From the NCBI RefSeq assembly GCF_036322625.1, contig NZ_AP027266.1, positions 2,359,001 through 2,423,000 of the forward strand: DNA of 64,000 nt. Direction: 5' to 3'. The notes below the pieces were generated by a model that saw nothing but the letters and a program-made list of their open reading frames with translations, ran no database searches and had not been told where the DNA came from. This document shows positions 27,121-36,343 of the stretch, in pieces (position 1 is the first letter of the stretch; each line of letters starts with the position of its first letter). The position numbers and the translations under genes were made by a program. This stretch comes from Roseicyclus marinus. Its GTDB lineage: Bacteria > Pseudomonadota > Alphaproteobacteria > Rhodobacterales > Rhodobacteraceae.

Positions 27121-28070
27121 TGGCTTCGGGCGCTGCACCCGGCGGGCTGACCCCTGCCCCTTTCTTCGACGATGTCGCGGAAGGGCCGGGGGGCGTTTTT
27201 GCCTGGTGGGTGCATAGCGCCGATGGCACGCGGCTCAGGCTTGCGGTCTGGCCCGAAGGACCCAAGGGCACCGTCCTGATGATGCCGGGTCGCACCGAAT
27301 ACTGCGAGAAATACGGGCGCGTCGCGGCCGATCTGGCGGCGGCGGGCTACGGGATGGTGTCCTTCGACTGGCGCGGTCAGGGGCTGGCCGACCGGCCCCG
27401 ACATCGCCGCGACATGGGTCATGTGACAAGCTTCGATGAATACCGGCAGGATGTCGCGGCCTTTCGCGATGCCATCGCCGCCTTGAACCTGACAGGCCCC
27501 TTGTTCCTCATCGGTCATTCCATGGGCGGGGCCATCGGGCTCAGGGCGCTGCATGACGGGCTGCCCGTCAAGGCTGCGGTTTTCACCGCGCCGATGTGGG
27601 GCATCCAGATGAAACCCCACCTGAAGGTGCTGCGCGGACTGGTCCTGAACCTGTCGGGCGCCTTGGGGATCGAGCGGAGCTTTGCGCCGACCACGGGGCC
27701 CTATCGGCCCATGCCCTTCGACGACAACCCGCTGACCACGGATCGCGGGCAATTCGACTACATGTCCCGCCAGACCGAGACGCATCCCGACCTGACGCTG
27801 GGGGGGCCGTCGATCCTGTGGCTCAAGGCGGCCCTGGCCGAATGCGCCACGCTGATGGCAATGCCCGCACCCGCCCTGCCCTGCGCCACGATCGTGGGCA
27901 GCCGCGAAAAGATCGTCGAACCCGACAAGATGGAACGCCGGATGCAGACATGGCCCGGCGGGCGTTTCGTTCTGATCCCCGGCGCCGAGCACGAGGTGCT
28001 GATGGAGGCGCCCGCGATCCGCGCGCGGACGCTGGCCACGATCCTCGAAACCTTCGACGCCGCCGCCTAG
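27120..28070 (+). CDS. Alpha/beta hydrolase, lysophospholipase PldB-like
   Basis: The 316-aa hydrolase has an oxyanion region [17 protein letters not shown], the nucleophile elbow GHSMGG (Ser about 140), a conserved Asp near 260 and the catalytic His in [10 protein letters not shown]. This is the monoglyceride lipase/lysophospholipase L2 layout. No signal peptide, so cytoplasmic. Its ATG overlaps the SCP2 gene stop by one base. Its 3' end overlaps the convergent lolD by 4 bp. The substrate (lysophospholipid or monoacylglycerol) is inferred from the family. Confidence 0.88.
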   Translation: MASGAAPGGLTPAPFFDDVAEGPGGVFAWWVHSADGTRLRLAVWPEGPKGTVLMMPGRTEYCEKYGRVAADLAAAGYGMVSFDWRGQGLADRPRHRRDMGHVTSFDEYRQDVAAFRDAIAALNLTGPLFLIGHSMGGAIGLRALHDGLPVKAAVFTAPMWGIQMKPHLKVLRGLVLNLSGALGIERSFAPTTGPYRPMPFDDNPLTTDRGQFDYMSRQTETHPDLTLGGPSILWLKAALAECATLMAMPAPALPCATIVGSREKIVEPDKMERRMQTWPGGRFVLIPGAEHEVLMEAPAIRARTLATILETFDAAA

Positions 28071-28750
28071 GCCGGCACCAGCACCCCGCCCGACAGTTTC
28101 AACCGCCGGTCCATCCGTGCCGCAAGCCCCGGATTATGCGTGGCGATCAGCGCCGCCATCCCGGTTTCGCGCACCAATCCCATCAACGTGTCGAACACCG
28201 TATCCGATGTCTCGGGGTCCAGGTTGCCGGTCGGTTCATCGGCCAGCAACAGGCGCGGTGCGTTGGACAGCGCCCGGCAAAAGGCGACGCGCTGCTGTTC
28301 GCCGCCCGACAGCGTGCCGGGGCGATGCTCCAGCCGGTGATCCAGCCCGACCCGGCCCAGAAGGTCCCGCGCCCGCGCCTCGGCGGGGTCCTGCGCGATG
28401 CCATGGGCCAGTTGCGGCAGCACGATATTCTCGACCGCGCTGAATTCCGGCAGCAGGTGGTGGAACTGGTAGACGAAGCCCACAAGGCCGCGCCGCGCCT
28501 CGGTCCGGGCGCGGTCGCTGGCGCGCGACAGGTCTTGCCCGCCGATCATCACGCGGCCCGCATCGGGCGTATCCAGAAGCCCCGCGATATGCAGCAGCGT
28601 CGATTTCCCCGCGCCCGAGGGGGCGACCAGCGCCACGACCTCACCCGGCGCGATATCGACGCTTGCGCCGCGCAGCACCCGCACCTCGTTGGGGCGGCCG
28701 AGGTTGTAGCCCTTCTCGATGCCCTCCAGTCGCAACACGGGCTCATTCAT
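28067..28750 (-). CDS. lolD: Lipoprotein-releasing ABC transporter ATPase LolD
   Basis: LolD (227 aa) energises extraction of outer-membrane lipoproteins from the inner membrane to LolA. It has Walker [10 protein letters not shown] (first Gly replaced by Ala), Q-loop [12 protein letters not shown] typical of the LolD/MacB type, signature [15 protein letters not shown], Walker [13 protein letters not shown] and H-loop IATHN. The start overlaps the lolC stop by 8 bp. The substrate lipoproteins in this window are made by Lgt (37.1 kb). Confidence 0.94.
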   Translation of the reverse strand: MNEPVLRLEGIEKGYNLGRPNEVRVLRGASVDIAPGEVVALVAPSGAGKSTLLHIAGLLDTPDAGRVMIGGQDLSRASDRARTEARRGLVGFVYQFHHLLPEFSAVENIVLPQLAHGIAQDPAEARARDLLGRVGLDHRLEHRPGTLSGGEQQRVAFCRALSNAPRLLLADEPTGNLDPETSDTVFDTLMGLVRETGMAALIATHNPGLAARMDRRLKLSGGVLVPA

Positions 28751-30032
28751 GGCGCAACGCCTCGACCGGGTTCATCCGCGCCGCGCGGCGGGCGGGAAAG
28801 ATCGTGACGACAAAGGACAGCCCCAGCGACAGCGCCATGGCCGAGGCCACATCGCCCCATTCAAGCCGTGCGGGCAGGCTGGAAATCAGGCGCACCGACG
28901 GGTCCCAGACCCCGCCCCCGGCCACCCAGTTCACGGCATCGAAAATCGGGTCGATCCATATGGCGAAGGCACATCCAAGCGCCACGCCCGCCAGGGTTCC
29001 CGCTACCCCGATGGTCGATCCGCACAGGAAGAAAACACGCAGCACCGAAGCCTCGGACAGGCCCATGGTGCGCAGGATGCCGATGTCGCGCGACTTGTTC
29101 TTCACCAGCATGATCAGGCCCGACACGATGTTCAGCGTCGCGATCAGCACAAGGATCGAAAGGATGATGAACATGATGTTGTCCTCCATCTGCAAGGCTT
29201 GCAGGAAGGCCCCGGAACTGTCGCGCCATGTCCAGATCGACACGTCGCCCGCTGCTTGCAAGATGGGCAGGATCATGGCGTTCACGTTCTCGGGATCGTC
29301 GAGATAGACCTCGATCTCGTCGGCCACGCCGTCGCGGTTGAAATAACTCTGCGCCTCGGCAAAGGGCAGGTAGACGCGCACGCGGTCGATGTCCCAGCGC
29401 CCGACCTGAAAGATGTAGACCACCTCGTAGGCCGACACGCGCGGGCTTGTGCCAAAGGGCGTGCGCGCGCCATCGGGCGAGATCAGGCGGATACGGTCGC
29501 CCAGTTGCAGGCCCAGTTCGCGCGCCACGCCGATGCCGATGGCGACCCCGTCGCCCTGCCCGAACCGCGACAGATCGCCAAAGGATTGTTCGGGTCGCGC
29601 GACCAGCGGCACGGTGGCGAGATCCGCCGCCTCGATCCCCGTCACCTCGACGCCGGCGTTGCGCCCCTCGTGCGCGGCCAGAACCTGACCCCGGATCACG
29701 GCGGCGGCATGGCTGACGCCCGGCACGGCGGCGACAGCGGCGGCGGCCTCGGCATAGTCCTCGAACACGCGGTTCTGACGGCCATCGGCGTCGATTTCCA
29801 CCTGGTCATAGAGGCTGACATGCGGGTTGGCGCCCAGGATCGTGCCGACGAATTCGTAGCGAAATCCGGTCCTTACGGCGAGCGTGGCGATCAGCGCGGC
29901 CACGGCCAGCATGATGCCCAGAAAGCTGATCACCGTCATGGTGCTGACCCCGCCTTCGGCCCTGCGCGCGCGCAGGTAGCGCCAGGCGATCATGCGTTCG
30001 AACCGGGAAAAGGGCGGCGGGGATTGGGGCAA
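28743..30032 (-). CDS. lolC: Lipoprotein-releasing ABC transporter permease LolC/LolE
   Basis: This 429-aa inner-membrane permease has one N-terminal helix (about residues 36-58), a large periplasmic domain to about 275, then three C-terminal helices with the family motif [21 protein letters not shown] and a tail [18 protein letters not shown]. One permease gene per LolD implies a homodimer (LolF type), as in many alphaproteobacteria. I take TTG 30032 as the start (AAAGGA site 8 bp upstream); ATG 29993 would remove 13 residues. A much longer open frame running to 31202 is antisense to the next gene and not real. Confidence 0.9.
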   Translation of the reverse strand: MPQSPPPFSRFERMIAWRYLRARRAEGGVSTMTVISFLGIMLAVAALIATLAVRTGFRYEFVGTILGANPHVSLYDQVEIDADGRQNRVFEDYAEAAAAVAAVPGVSHAAAVIRGQVLAAHEGRNAGVEVTGIEAADLATVPLVARPEQSFGDLSRFGQGDGVAIGIGVARELGLQLGDRIRLISPDGARTPFGTSPRVSAYEVVYIFQVGRWDIDRVRVYLPFAEAQSYFNRDGVADEIEVYLDDPENVNAMILPILQAAGDVSIWTWRDSSGAFLQALQMEDNIMFIILSILVLIATLNIVSGLIMLVKNKSRDIGILRTMGLSEASVLRVFFLCGSTIGVAGTLAGVALGCAFAIWIDPIFDAVNWVAGGGVWDPSVRLISSLPARLEWGDVASAMALSLGLSFVVTIFPARRAARMNPVEALRHE

Positions 30033-30170
30033 GAACGGGTCCTTTCGATTGCCGCGCACCCTGCCCGGTTTCGTCGTCCTGTCAAGCGCGGGCCCAAACT
30101 GCCGCTGCGGCGCATCTTGACCCCGGCGAGCTTCCGCGCGCTTGTGAGACAGGGAATGGAGAGAGACAGG

Positions 30171-31307
30171 ATGCACCAGCCAGCCATCACCGGCACCGGC
30201 GTCTTCACGCCGCCCGAGATCATCACGAACGAGGAATTGGTCGCGGCCTTCAATGCGCATGTCGACCTGTGGAATGCCGAGAATGCGGCGGCCATCGCCG
30301 CCGGAGAGGTCGAGGCCAAAGCCTATTCCTCGTCCGAGTTCATCGTCGCGGCCTCGGGCATCGAGCGGCGGCATGTGCTTGATAAATCGGGCATTCTGGA
30401 CCCGAAGGTCATGCATCCGTGGCTGCGGGAGCGCGCCGACGAGGAGCCGGGTGTCATGGCCGAGATGGGGTTTGCCGCAGCGCGCGCGGCGCTGGAAATG
30501 GCGGGCGTCGCTGCGGCAGAGGTCGATCTGGTCATTTGCGCTTCCTCCAACCACGAGCGCGCCTATCCGGCGATTGCCGTGGAAATTCAACAACTTCTGG
30601 GCGCGGGCGGCTTTGCCTTCGACATGAATGTCGCCTGTTCCTCGGCGACATTCGGCATCCAGGCGGCGGCGGACATGATCCGGTCGGGGTCCGCGCGCAA
30701 AGCCTTGGTGATCTCGCCCGAGATCTGTTCGGCGCATCTGGAATGGCGCGACCGGGATTGCCATTTCATCTTCGGCGATGTGGCGACCGCCGTTCTGATC
30801 GAGCGCGAGGGGGAGGCGAAAGGCCCCCGCTTCGTCATCCGCTCGACCCGGTGTGCCACGGAATTTTCCAACAATATCAGGAACAACAACGGGTTTCTGC
30901 GGCGCACCCGCAAGGGTCACATGCAAGACCGGCGCGACATGCAATTCATGCAGAACGGGCGCAAGGTCTTCAAGGAAGTGCTGCCGATGGTCTCGGCGCA
31001 TATCGCGGCGCACATGGCAGAGGACGGGGTGCAAGCCGTTGATCTGAAACGGCTTTGGCTGCACCAGGCGAACAAGACCATGAATGATTACATCGGCAGG
31101 AAGGTGCTGGGCCGCGATCCGGAGCCGGGCGAGCAGCCCAATATCTTGCAAGATTACGCCAATACCTCCTCCGCCGGGTCGATCATCGCCTTTGCCCTGC
31201 ATTCCGGCGATCTGGCCGAGGGTGACATGGGGCTGATCTGTTCCTTTGGCGCCGGGTATTCGGTGGGATCGGTGATCGTGGAACGGCGCGGGGGAAGGTG
31301 CGCCTGA
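30171..31307 (+). CDS. Beta-ketoacyl-ACP synthase III (FabH-like)
   Basis: The 378-aa thiolase-fold condensing enzyme has the catalytic triad Cys in DMNVACSSATFGIQ, His in LWLHQANKTMNDY and Asn in YANTSSAGS. It is longer than classical FabH (about 320) and belongs to the extended FabH-like group used for branched or longer starter units or other ketide products, so fatty acid initiation is only one option. The start has a GGAGAG site 7 bp upstream. The last two codons and the TGA stop lie inside a REP hairpin (31297-31320). Confidence 0.88.
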   Translation: MHQPAITGTGVFTPPEIITNEELVAAFNAHVDLWNAENAAAIAAGEVEAKAYSSSEFIVAASGIERRHVLDKSGILDPKVMHPWLRERADEEPGVMAEMGFAAARAALEMAGVAAAEVDLVICASSNHERAYPAIAVEIQQLLGAGGFAFDMNVACSSATFGIQAAADMIRSGSARKALVISPEICSAHLEWRDRDCHFIFGDVATAVLIEREGEAKGPRFVIRSTRCATEFSNNIRNNNGFLRRTRKGHMQDRRDMQFMQNGRKVFKEVLPMVSAHIAAHMAEDGVQAVDLKRLWLHQANKTMNDYIGRKVLGRDPEPGEQPNILQDYANTSSAGSIIAFALHSGDLAEGDMGLICSFGAGYSVGSVIVERRGGRCA

Positions 31308-31320
31308 AGGCGCACCCTAC
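31297..31320 (-). repeat. REP hairpin, family 1, overlapping a stop codon
   Basis: On the minus strand this reads GTAG plus 8-bp arms around TTCA, identical to the copy at 20277. On the plus strand bases 31305-31307 (TGA of the TGAA loop) are the stop codon of the FabH-like gene, so insertion of the element set or replaced that gene's end. Confidence 0.85.
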
Positions 31321-31329
31321 GGGTTAAGG

Positions 31330-31380
31330 AAAGGTCAAGATCGAGGGGAATTTCTTGCCGAAGGGTTAAGATCCGGGGCC
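31330..31380 (+). repeat. 31-bp tandem repeat, locus 1 (about 1.6 units)
   Basis: One unit (31330-31360) starts AAAGGTCAAG and ends TTTCTTGCCG. A second, partial unit starts AAGGGTTAAG at 31361, exactly 31 bp on. The unit matches the triplicated array at 63386. It lies between the FabH-like gene and tdk. Confidence 0.7.
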
Positions 31381-31518
31381 GAGTGTTGAGGGATCGTGAC
31401 CATGGCGCGGGGACGGTCACGATCCGTCAAGGATTGGGCCGACGACCGGGGCGGAAAACCCGGCTGAGCGCGACAGGTGATCTTGTCGGGGGATGGGTTC
31501 CGGGGCAGAAGGCTGCCC

Positions 31519-32121
31519 ATGGCAAAGCTCTACTTCCATTACTCGACGATGAATGCGGGGAAATCGACCCTGCTGTTGCAGGCCTCCTACAATTACATCG
31601 AACGGGGCATGCAGACCTATCTGATGACCGCGAATTTCGATGACCGCGCGGGGACGGGAAAGATCGGCAGCCGGATCGGCATTTCGGCAAAGGCCGATAC
31701 CTATGCCACGACGAGCGACCTGTTTGCGATGATCGCGGCGCGGTTGGAGCAAGGGCCCTGCGCCTGCGTGCTGATCGACGAGGCGCAATGGCTGACGCGG
31801 GAGCAGGTCTGGCAATTGGCGCGCGCGGTCGATGATCTGGGCGTGCCGGTCATGTGCTACGGTCTGCGCGTCGATTTCCGGGGCGAGTTGTTCCCGGGAT
31901 CGGCGGCGCTTCTGGCGCTGGCCGACGAGATGCGGGAGGTGCGCACGATCTGTCATTGCGGGCGCAAGGCCACGATGGTGATCCGCGTGGACGAGACGGG
32001 CCGCGCGCTGACCGAAGGGGCGCAGATCGAGGTGGGCGGAAATGACCGCTACGTGAGCCTGTGCCGGGTGCATTTCCGCGAGGCGACGGGGGATCGGCCG
32101 GAGACGAAATCCGGGGAATGA
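31519..32121 (+). CDS. tdk: Thymidine kinase
   Basis: Tdk (200 aa) phosphorylates thymidine to dTMP in the salvage pathway. The P-loop is STMNAGKSTLLL, followed by RGMQTYLMTANFD, the DEAQWL Walker B/catalytic Glu segment, and CYGLRVDFRGELFPGS. Zinc ligands are in the CHC motif at about 155 and CRVH at about 186. The start at 31519 is the normal MAKLYFHYSTMNAGK N-terminus. It stands alone, flanked by a 31-bp repeat and a convergent methyltransferase gene. Confidence 0.96.
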   Translation: MAKLYFHYSTMNAGKSTLLLQASYNYIERGMQTYLMTANFDDRAGTGKIGSRIGISAKADTYATTSDLFAMIAARLEQGPCACVLIDEAQWLTREQVWQLARAVDDLGVPVMCYGLRVDFRGELFPGSAALLALADEMREVRTICHCGRKATMVIRVDETGRALTEGAQIEVGGNDRYVSLCRVHFREATGDRPETKSGE

Positions 32122-32161
32122 CGATGCGGATCACGCCGGTTCGCGTGGAGGCCGCATCCGG

Positions 32162-32713
32162 TCACGACGGTTTTCTGAAATAGACCGTCGAGAAAAACGC
32201 GCGCAGGTTCGTTCCATCGGGCGCCCGGGAGGCGACATAATTCGGGCCGTAGGAATTGCCCGGCAGCGCCTCGTAATCCGTCAGCACGTTCAGCGGCGAG
32301 TAGGTGTAGTTGTAGCAGATCAACAATCCGCCCGGCTTCAGGCAACGGTCGATCGATTTGCAGGCTTCGACGAAAATCCCGTAATCCAGAATGCCGTAGC
32401 TTTTTTCGGGCCAACTGCACAGCACGGACATCGCGGTCACGAGGTCATACTGCCCCGCGAGGTCGGATGGCGGAAAGAAGCGTCGGTGCGGATAGGTTTC
32501 GATGGCCATGGCACGGACCTCGTCATTGATCTCGACGCCCTCGATCACGGCATCGGGCCAGACACCTGACAAGGTTTCGGTTTCGACCCCTGTCGAGCAG
32601 CCAAAGGACAGGATGCGCGCGGGCGCCGAGGCATAGTTCGCCTTGGCGTCGATGAAAATCGGCAGGTATCGTCCGTGTTGGGTTGCCGTCGATGTTTGAA
32701 CTCTGATTTCCAC
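32162..32713 (-). CDS. SAM-dependent methyltransferase, N-terminus possibly frameshifted
   Basis: The 183-aa frame contains motif I (ILSFGCSTGVETETL), an acidic ribose-binding end (VIEGVEINDEV), DLVTAMSVLCSW and GGLLICYNYT, a class I methyltransferase. The frame can only start at GTG 32713 because a TAA lies just upstream, and no good ribosome site is seen. In the next frame, a protein-like segment (WYLIPRKSGIVPSWKSEF, from GTG 32775) runs into the same place, suggesting a frameshift near 32660-32670 or a degraded N-terminus. The product and substrate are unknown. Confidence 0.6.
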   Translation of the reverse strand: MEIRVQTSTATQHGRYLPIFIDAKANYASAPARILSFGCSTGVETETLSGVWPDAVIEGVEINDEVRAMAIETYPHRRFFPPSDLAGQYDLVTAMSVLCSWPEKSYGILDYGIFVEACKSIDRCLKPGGLLICYNYTYSPLNVLTDYEALPGNSYGPNYVASRAPDGTNLRAFFSTVYFRKPS

Positions 32714-32835
32714 GACGGCACGATCCCACTCTTACGCGGGATCAGATACCATGCATTCAGGGAGCTTTCCAGCACGTCTGCGGCGCCTGTCTCGGGCGCC
32801 TTCGGGCCATGACCTTTGACGCGCCGAGACCTTGC

Positions 32836-32886
32836 GAGGGGCTCTGCCCCTCGCGCTCCCCGGCATATTTGCAGAAAGATGAAGAG
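32836..32886 (+). repeat. Recurrent 3'-end element, copy B
   Basis: A hairpin GAGGGGC-TCT-GCCCCTC (32836-32852) is followed by CCCCGGCATATTTGCAG and AAGATGAAG, matching copies at 17075, 47274 and 61469. It lies directly against the 3' end of the dehydrogenase gene that stops at 32889. Confidence 0.6.
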
Positions 32887-32888
32887 GC

Positions 32889-33839
32889 TCAGACCGGGTT
32901 CGGGAGCGGGCGTCCTTCGGCGAAGGCGATGCAATTGGCCAGCGCCATGCGGCCCATATCCTCGCGCACGTCGAGGGCGGCGGTGCCCAGATGCGGGAGA
33001 AGGGTCACGTTTTCCATATCGATCAGGGCTTGCGGAACCTTGGGTTCGAATTCGTAGACATCGAGGCCCGCGCCCGCGATCTGGTTCTGCGCGAGGGCCG
33101 CGATCAGGGCTGTCTCGTCCACCACGTCGCCGCGCGAGATGTTCACGAAGAGCGCATGGGGCTGCATCGCGGCGAATTCGGGCGCGCCCATGAGGTGATG
33201 GGTCTCGGCCCCGCCGGGGGTGGCGAGGACGACGATGTCGGCCTTTGACAAGGCCTCGGCCATGGGGAGTTGGGTGGCCGGGAAATCGACGGATTTGGGC
33301 GAGCGGTTGGCGTAGAGGATCTTGCAGCCGAAGCCGAAATGGCAGCGGCGGGCGATGGCCTGGCCGATGCGGCCCATGCCGATGATGGCGATGGTGCGGC
33401 CCGAGACATGCATGCCCAGCATCTGGGTCGGGTGCCAGCCGGTCCATTGGCCCGCGCGCAGCATCCGTTCGCCTTCGCCCGCGCGGCGCGCGGTCATCAG
33501 GATCAGGGTGAGCGCGATATCGGCGGTGGCATCCGTCACGGCACCGGGCGTGTTGGTGACGGCAAGGCCCGCTGCGCGGGCAGCGGCGACATCGATATGG
33601 TTGTAGCCCACCCCGAAATTGGCCAGCAGTTTCGCGCGCGGTTCAGGCACCTCGGCGAAGGCCGGGGCGCGGAAGGCATCGCCGAGCGTGGGCAGGATCA
33701 GGTCATGCTCGCGAAGCGCCGCCACGCATTCGGCATGGTCCATGGGCGTTGTGACGGGGCGGCAGGTGACGGAAAAGCGCGCCTCGGCCTCGGCCATGAC
33801 GGCATCGGGCAGGCGGCGGGAGACGAGGAGGGTCAGCAC
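32889..33839 (-). CDS. D-isomer 2-hydroxyacid dehydrogenase (glyoxylate/hydroxypyruvate reductase-like)
   Basis: The 316-aa NAD(P)-dependent reductase has the nucleotide motif GMGRIGQAIARR, the substrate-binding NFGVGYNHID, and the catalytic triad Arg (NISRGDVVD), Glu (GLDVYEFEP) and His (LLPHLGTA). The set fits the GyaR/GhrB-like group acting on glyoxylate or hydroxypyruvate. A Tyr-Glu-Phe-Glu in place of the usual VFEXEP is a small variation. It overlaps csaA by 7 bp and is the last gene of the proC-csaA-dehydrogenase operon. Confidence 0.92.
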   Translation of the reverse strand: MLTLLVSRRLPDAVMAEAEARFSVTCRPVTTPMDHAECVAALREHDLILPTLGDAFRAPAFAEVPEPRAKLLANFGVGYNHIDVAAARAAGLAVTNTPGAVTDATADIALTLILMTARRAGEGERMLRAGQWTGWHPTQMLGMHVSGRTIAIIGMGRIGQAIARRCHFGFGCKILYANRSPKSVDFPATQLPMAEALSKADIVVLATPGGAETHHLMGAPEFAAMQPHALFVNISRGDVVDETALIAALAQNQIAGAGLDVYEFEPKVPQALIDMENVTLLPHLGTAALDVREDMGRMALANCIAFAEGRPLPNPV

Positions 33840-34174
33840 ATCTTTTCTCCGTTCGGGACGGGTTGGTCGGGGGCGATCAGCACGACCTTGCCATCCGCGT
33901 CATGCAGGCCCAGCACCAGCGCCTCGGACAGGAAGGGGCCGATCTGGCGGGGCGGGAAATTCACCACGCCCAGAACCTGCCGGCCGATCAGGGCCTCGGG
34001 CGTGTAATGGGTGGTGATCTGGGCCGAGCTTTTCTTTGTGCCGATCTCGGGGCCGTAATCGACCCAGAGCTTGATCGCGGGTTTGCGGGCCTCGGGGAAG
34101 GGTTCGGCGCGGGTGACGGTGCCGACGCGGATGTCGACGCGGGCGAAATCGTCGAAGGTGATCTGGTCGGTCAT
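33833..34174 (-). CDS. csaA: tRNA-binding protein CsaA
   Basis: This 113-aa OB-fold protein, homologous to the C-terminal tRNA-binding domain of methionyl-tRNA synthetase (EMAP II-like), has the patterns FARVDIRVGTVTRAEPFPEA and LGVVNFPPRQIGPFLSEAL. CsaA was described as a secretion-related chaperone in Bacillus, but its tRNA-binding fold is the firm part. It overlaps proC by 4 bp (ATGA-type) and the following dehydrogenase by 7 bp. Confidence 0.93.
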   Translation of the reverse strand: MTDQITFDDFARVDIRVGTVTRAEPFPEARKPAIKLWVDYGPEIGTKKSSAQITTHYTPEALIGRQVLGVVNFPPRQIGPFLSEALVLGLHDADGKVVLIAPDQPVPNGEKMC

Positions 34175-34983
34175 CCCTTGAGTTCCCGGCTGCGGTTGGT
34201 GGCGGCGGCGACGGTGGCGCGGATGAGGGGGGGGAGGCCGGTTTCGGGATGCATCAGGACGGCGAGGCCTGCTTGCGTCGTGCCATTGGGGGAGGTCACG
34301 TTGATGCGGAGCTGTTCGGGGGTTTCGGCCGCGGCCTCGGCGAGGGCGCCCGCGCCTGCGACGGTGGCCTTGGCCAGTTGCATGGCGAGCGCTTCGGGGA
34401 GCCCTTCGGCCACGCCTGCGGCGGCGAGCGTGTCGATCAGGTGGAAGACGTAAGCGGGGCCCGAGCCGGAAAGGCCCGTGACGGCGTCGATCTGATCCTC
34501 GGTCTCGAGCCGGACGACCTGGCCTATGGCCGAGAGAAGGGTTTCCGCGAGGGCGAGATCGGCAGACGTGGCCGCGTCATTGCCGATGATCGCGGTGATG
34601 CCCTTGCCGATGGCGGCGGGCGTGTTGGGCATGGAGCGGATGATGCGGGTGGCGGGGCCGAAGGCGGCCTCATAGGCGGCGATGGGGGTTCCGGCGGCGA
34701 CCGAGAGGACCAGCGTGCCGCCGCCGCCGAAGCGGGCGACCTGCGGCAGGGCGGCCTGCATCATCTGGGGTTTGACGGCGACCATGAGGACGGCCGGGTC
34801 GGCGGGGAGATCGGCGTTGATCGCCACACCCGTGGCCCGCAGCCAATCGGAGGGGTTGGGGTCGATCACATGGACGGCGCGCGCGGGCAGGCCGTTGTTC
34901 AGCCAGCCCTCGAGCATGGCGGAGCCCATCTTTCCGCAGCCCAGCATGACCAGCCCACGGTTCGAGATATCGGCGAAATCCAT
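34171..34983 (-). CDS. proC: Pyrroline-5-carboxylate reductase
   Basis: ProC (270 aa) makes proline from pyrroline-5-carboxylate with NAD(P)H. The Rossmann motif is LVMLGCGKMGSAML, with AVKPQMM, RSMPNTPAAIGKG, the signature GLSGSGPAYVFHLIDTL and NVTSPNGTTQAGL near the C-terminus. The ATG 34983 gives family-normal length; a longer antisense-like frame upstream is not supported. It lies 29 bp downstream of the YbjN gene and starts the overlapping proC-csaA-dehydrogenase set. Confidence 0.95.
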   Translation of the reverse strand: MDFADISNRGLVMLGCGKMGSAMLEGWLNNGLPARAVHVIDPNPSDWLRATGVAINADLPADPAVLMVAVKPQMMQAALPQVARFGGGGTLVLSVAAGTPIAAYEAAFGPATRIIRSMPNTPAAIGKGITAIIGNDAATSADLALAETLLSAIGQVVRLETEDQIDAVTGLSGSGPAYVFHLIDTLAAAGVAEGLPEALAMQLAKATVAGAGALAEAAAETPEQLRINVTSPNGTTQAGLAVLMHPETGLPPLIRATVAAATNRSRELKG

Positions 34984-35012
34984 CCTGTCCCCCCTTGGTT
35001 CGGGGGGTGAGG

Positions 35013-35516
35013 TTAGGCGCGGCCGTAGGTCTCTGCAATGGCGACCTGCATCGCCTCTTCGGGGGTGCGGTTGCCCCAGCAGGCGAGCTGGAAGGCCGGG
35101 TAGTAGCGTTCGGCGGCCATGACGGCGGTTTCCACCATGCAGGCGATCTGGTCGGGGCTGGCCAGCTGTTCGCCCGCAAGCACGAGGCCGTAGCGGTAGA
35201 CCATCAGTTTCTGCGCGGCCCAGTAGGTGAAGGCCCCGGCCCAGCACCGGTCATTGGTGAGGTTGAGGGTTTCGTAGAGGGCGGGCAGGCTCTCGGCGGG
35301 CGGCTCCATCTCGAAGGTGCAGATCATGCGCAGGGTTTCGTCATAGGCCGACCAGGCGAGCGTGACGGAATAGGTGCGCCACTGGCCCTCGATCGCCATG
35401 GCGATCTGGTCATCGGCGACGCGGTCGAAATCCCATTCGTGGTGGGAGGCGAGCGTTTCGACGATGTCGATGGGGTGGAGGTCTTCGATGTCCAGATACT
35501 GCTCGGAATGCGACAT
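35013..35516 (-). CDS. YbjN domain protein
   Basis: The 167-aa protein has the YbjN fold sequence pattern (HPIDIVETLASHHEWDFDRVADDQIAMAI, MICTFEMEPP, LNLTNDRCWAGAFTY). YbjN-like proteins are related to type III secretion chaperones and affect motility, stress tolerance and protein stability in enterobacteria; in alphaproteobacteria the role is undefined. It precedes proC by 29 bp on the same strand, an arrangement I believe is conserved in this order. Confidence 0.88.
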   Translation of the reverse strand: MSHSEQYLDIEDLHPIDIVETLASHHEWDFDRVADDQIAMAIEGQWRTYSVTLAWSAYDETLRMICTFEMEPPAESLPALYETLNLTNDRCWAGAFTYWAAQKLMVYRYGLVLAGEQLASPDQIACMVETAVMAAERYYPAFQLACWGNRTPEEAMQVAIAETYGRA

Positions 35517-35709
35517 GGCCCAGGCCTCGTGTTCGGCAGCCGTGCGGGCCTTGGGTCCCTGTCCAAGACGCCCGCTATTGGCTGGGTGCCTTTCATATCG
35601 GTGGGGGCGTGATGCCCTTCACCTACGAAATATGGTGCGGTTCTTGGGGCGATCTGTAAAGCAGTATTTTCGTGACGGACAGGGAGAGTTCCGCAAGGGG
35701 CTGGGGTAT

Positions 35710-35725
35710 CCACAAGATATTGTGG
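35710..35725. repeat. Inverted repeat upstream of the RAYT gene
   Basis: CCACAA-GATA-TTGTGG forms a perfect 6-bp inverted repeat 88 bp before the RAYT start. It includes a near-DnaA-box (GTATCCACA, 8 of 9). No other gene occupies 35517-35812; the rest is GT-rich with no clear feature. Confidence 0.35.
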
Positions 35726-35812
35726 GGTGTGGAGGGATTGCGGCGAGGGTTGTGGGGAGGGTTTCGGGGGAATGGTAACGTGGGGTTAACCGTTCGAGGC
35801 GATGCTGGGGCC

Positions 35813-36343
35813 ATGTCCAGCTATCGCCGCCCGCGCATCCCCGGTGCCACGATCTTTTTCACCGTCGCGCTGGAGGCGCGGGGGGCCGATACGCTGGTCC
35901 GGGGGGCGGAGGCGTTGCGGGTTGCCGTGCGACGGACGATGGCGGAGCGGCCGTTCCGGATCGAGGCGAGCGTGATCTTGCCCGATCATCTGCACATGAT
36001 CTGGACCCTGCCCGAGGGTGACAGCGATTTTCCCAACCGGTGGCGGGTGATCAAGGCGCGGTTCACGGCGGCCCTGCCGGGCGAGGGGCGTGCGCGGGCG
36101 AGCCATCCGGCGCGGCGGGAGCGGGGTTTGTGGCAAAGGCGCTACTGGGAACACCATGTGCGGTCGGCGGAGGAATTGGCGGCGCTGACGCGGTATTGCT
36201 GGCTGAACCCGGTGAAGCATGGGTTCGTGGAGGACCCGTTCGACTGGCGGTGGTCGTCGATCCACCGGGATGGGGTCAGGGGGATGGATCTGTCGGGCGA
36301 TGGGGAGGGCACGGCGTTGGGTGCTGCGTTGGGTACTGCGTAG
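35813..36343 (+). CDS. REP-associated tyrosine transposase (RAYT, Y1 family)
   Basis: This 176-aa protein is a single-domain Y1 (HUH) transposase of the TnpA-REP type. It starts SSYRRPRIPGATIFFTV, has the HxH metal site in LPDHLHMIWTLP, the WRVIKARF segment, and the catalytic Tyr in LTRYCWLNPVKHGFV, ending WRWSSIH. RAYTs bind and cleave the GTAG foot of REP hairpins and are thought to have spread REPs/REPINs. The start at 35813 is set by homology; upstream frame is intergenic. Its own stop codon TAG is part of the GTAG of a REP (36340-36363), and further REPs lie downstream. Confidence 0.92.
   Translation: MSSYRRPRIPGATIFFTVALEARGADTLVRGAEALRVAVRRTMAERPFRIEASVILPDHLHMIWTLPEGDSDFPNRWRVIKARFTAALPGEGRARASHPARRERGLWQRRYWEHHVRSAEELAALTRYCWLNPVKHGFVEDPFDWRWSSIHRDGVRGMDLSGDGEGTALGAALGTA

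Noticed and set aside
28743..31202. lolC read as an 819-residue protein reaching past 30.1 kb
   Set aside because: The first 390 residues are antisense to the FabH-like gene; LolC starts near 30032 or 29993.
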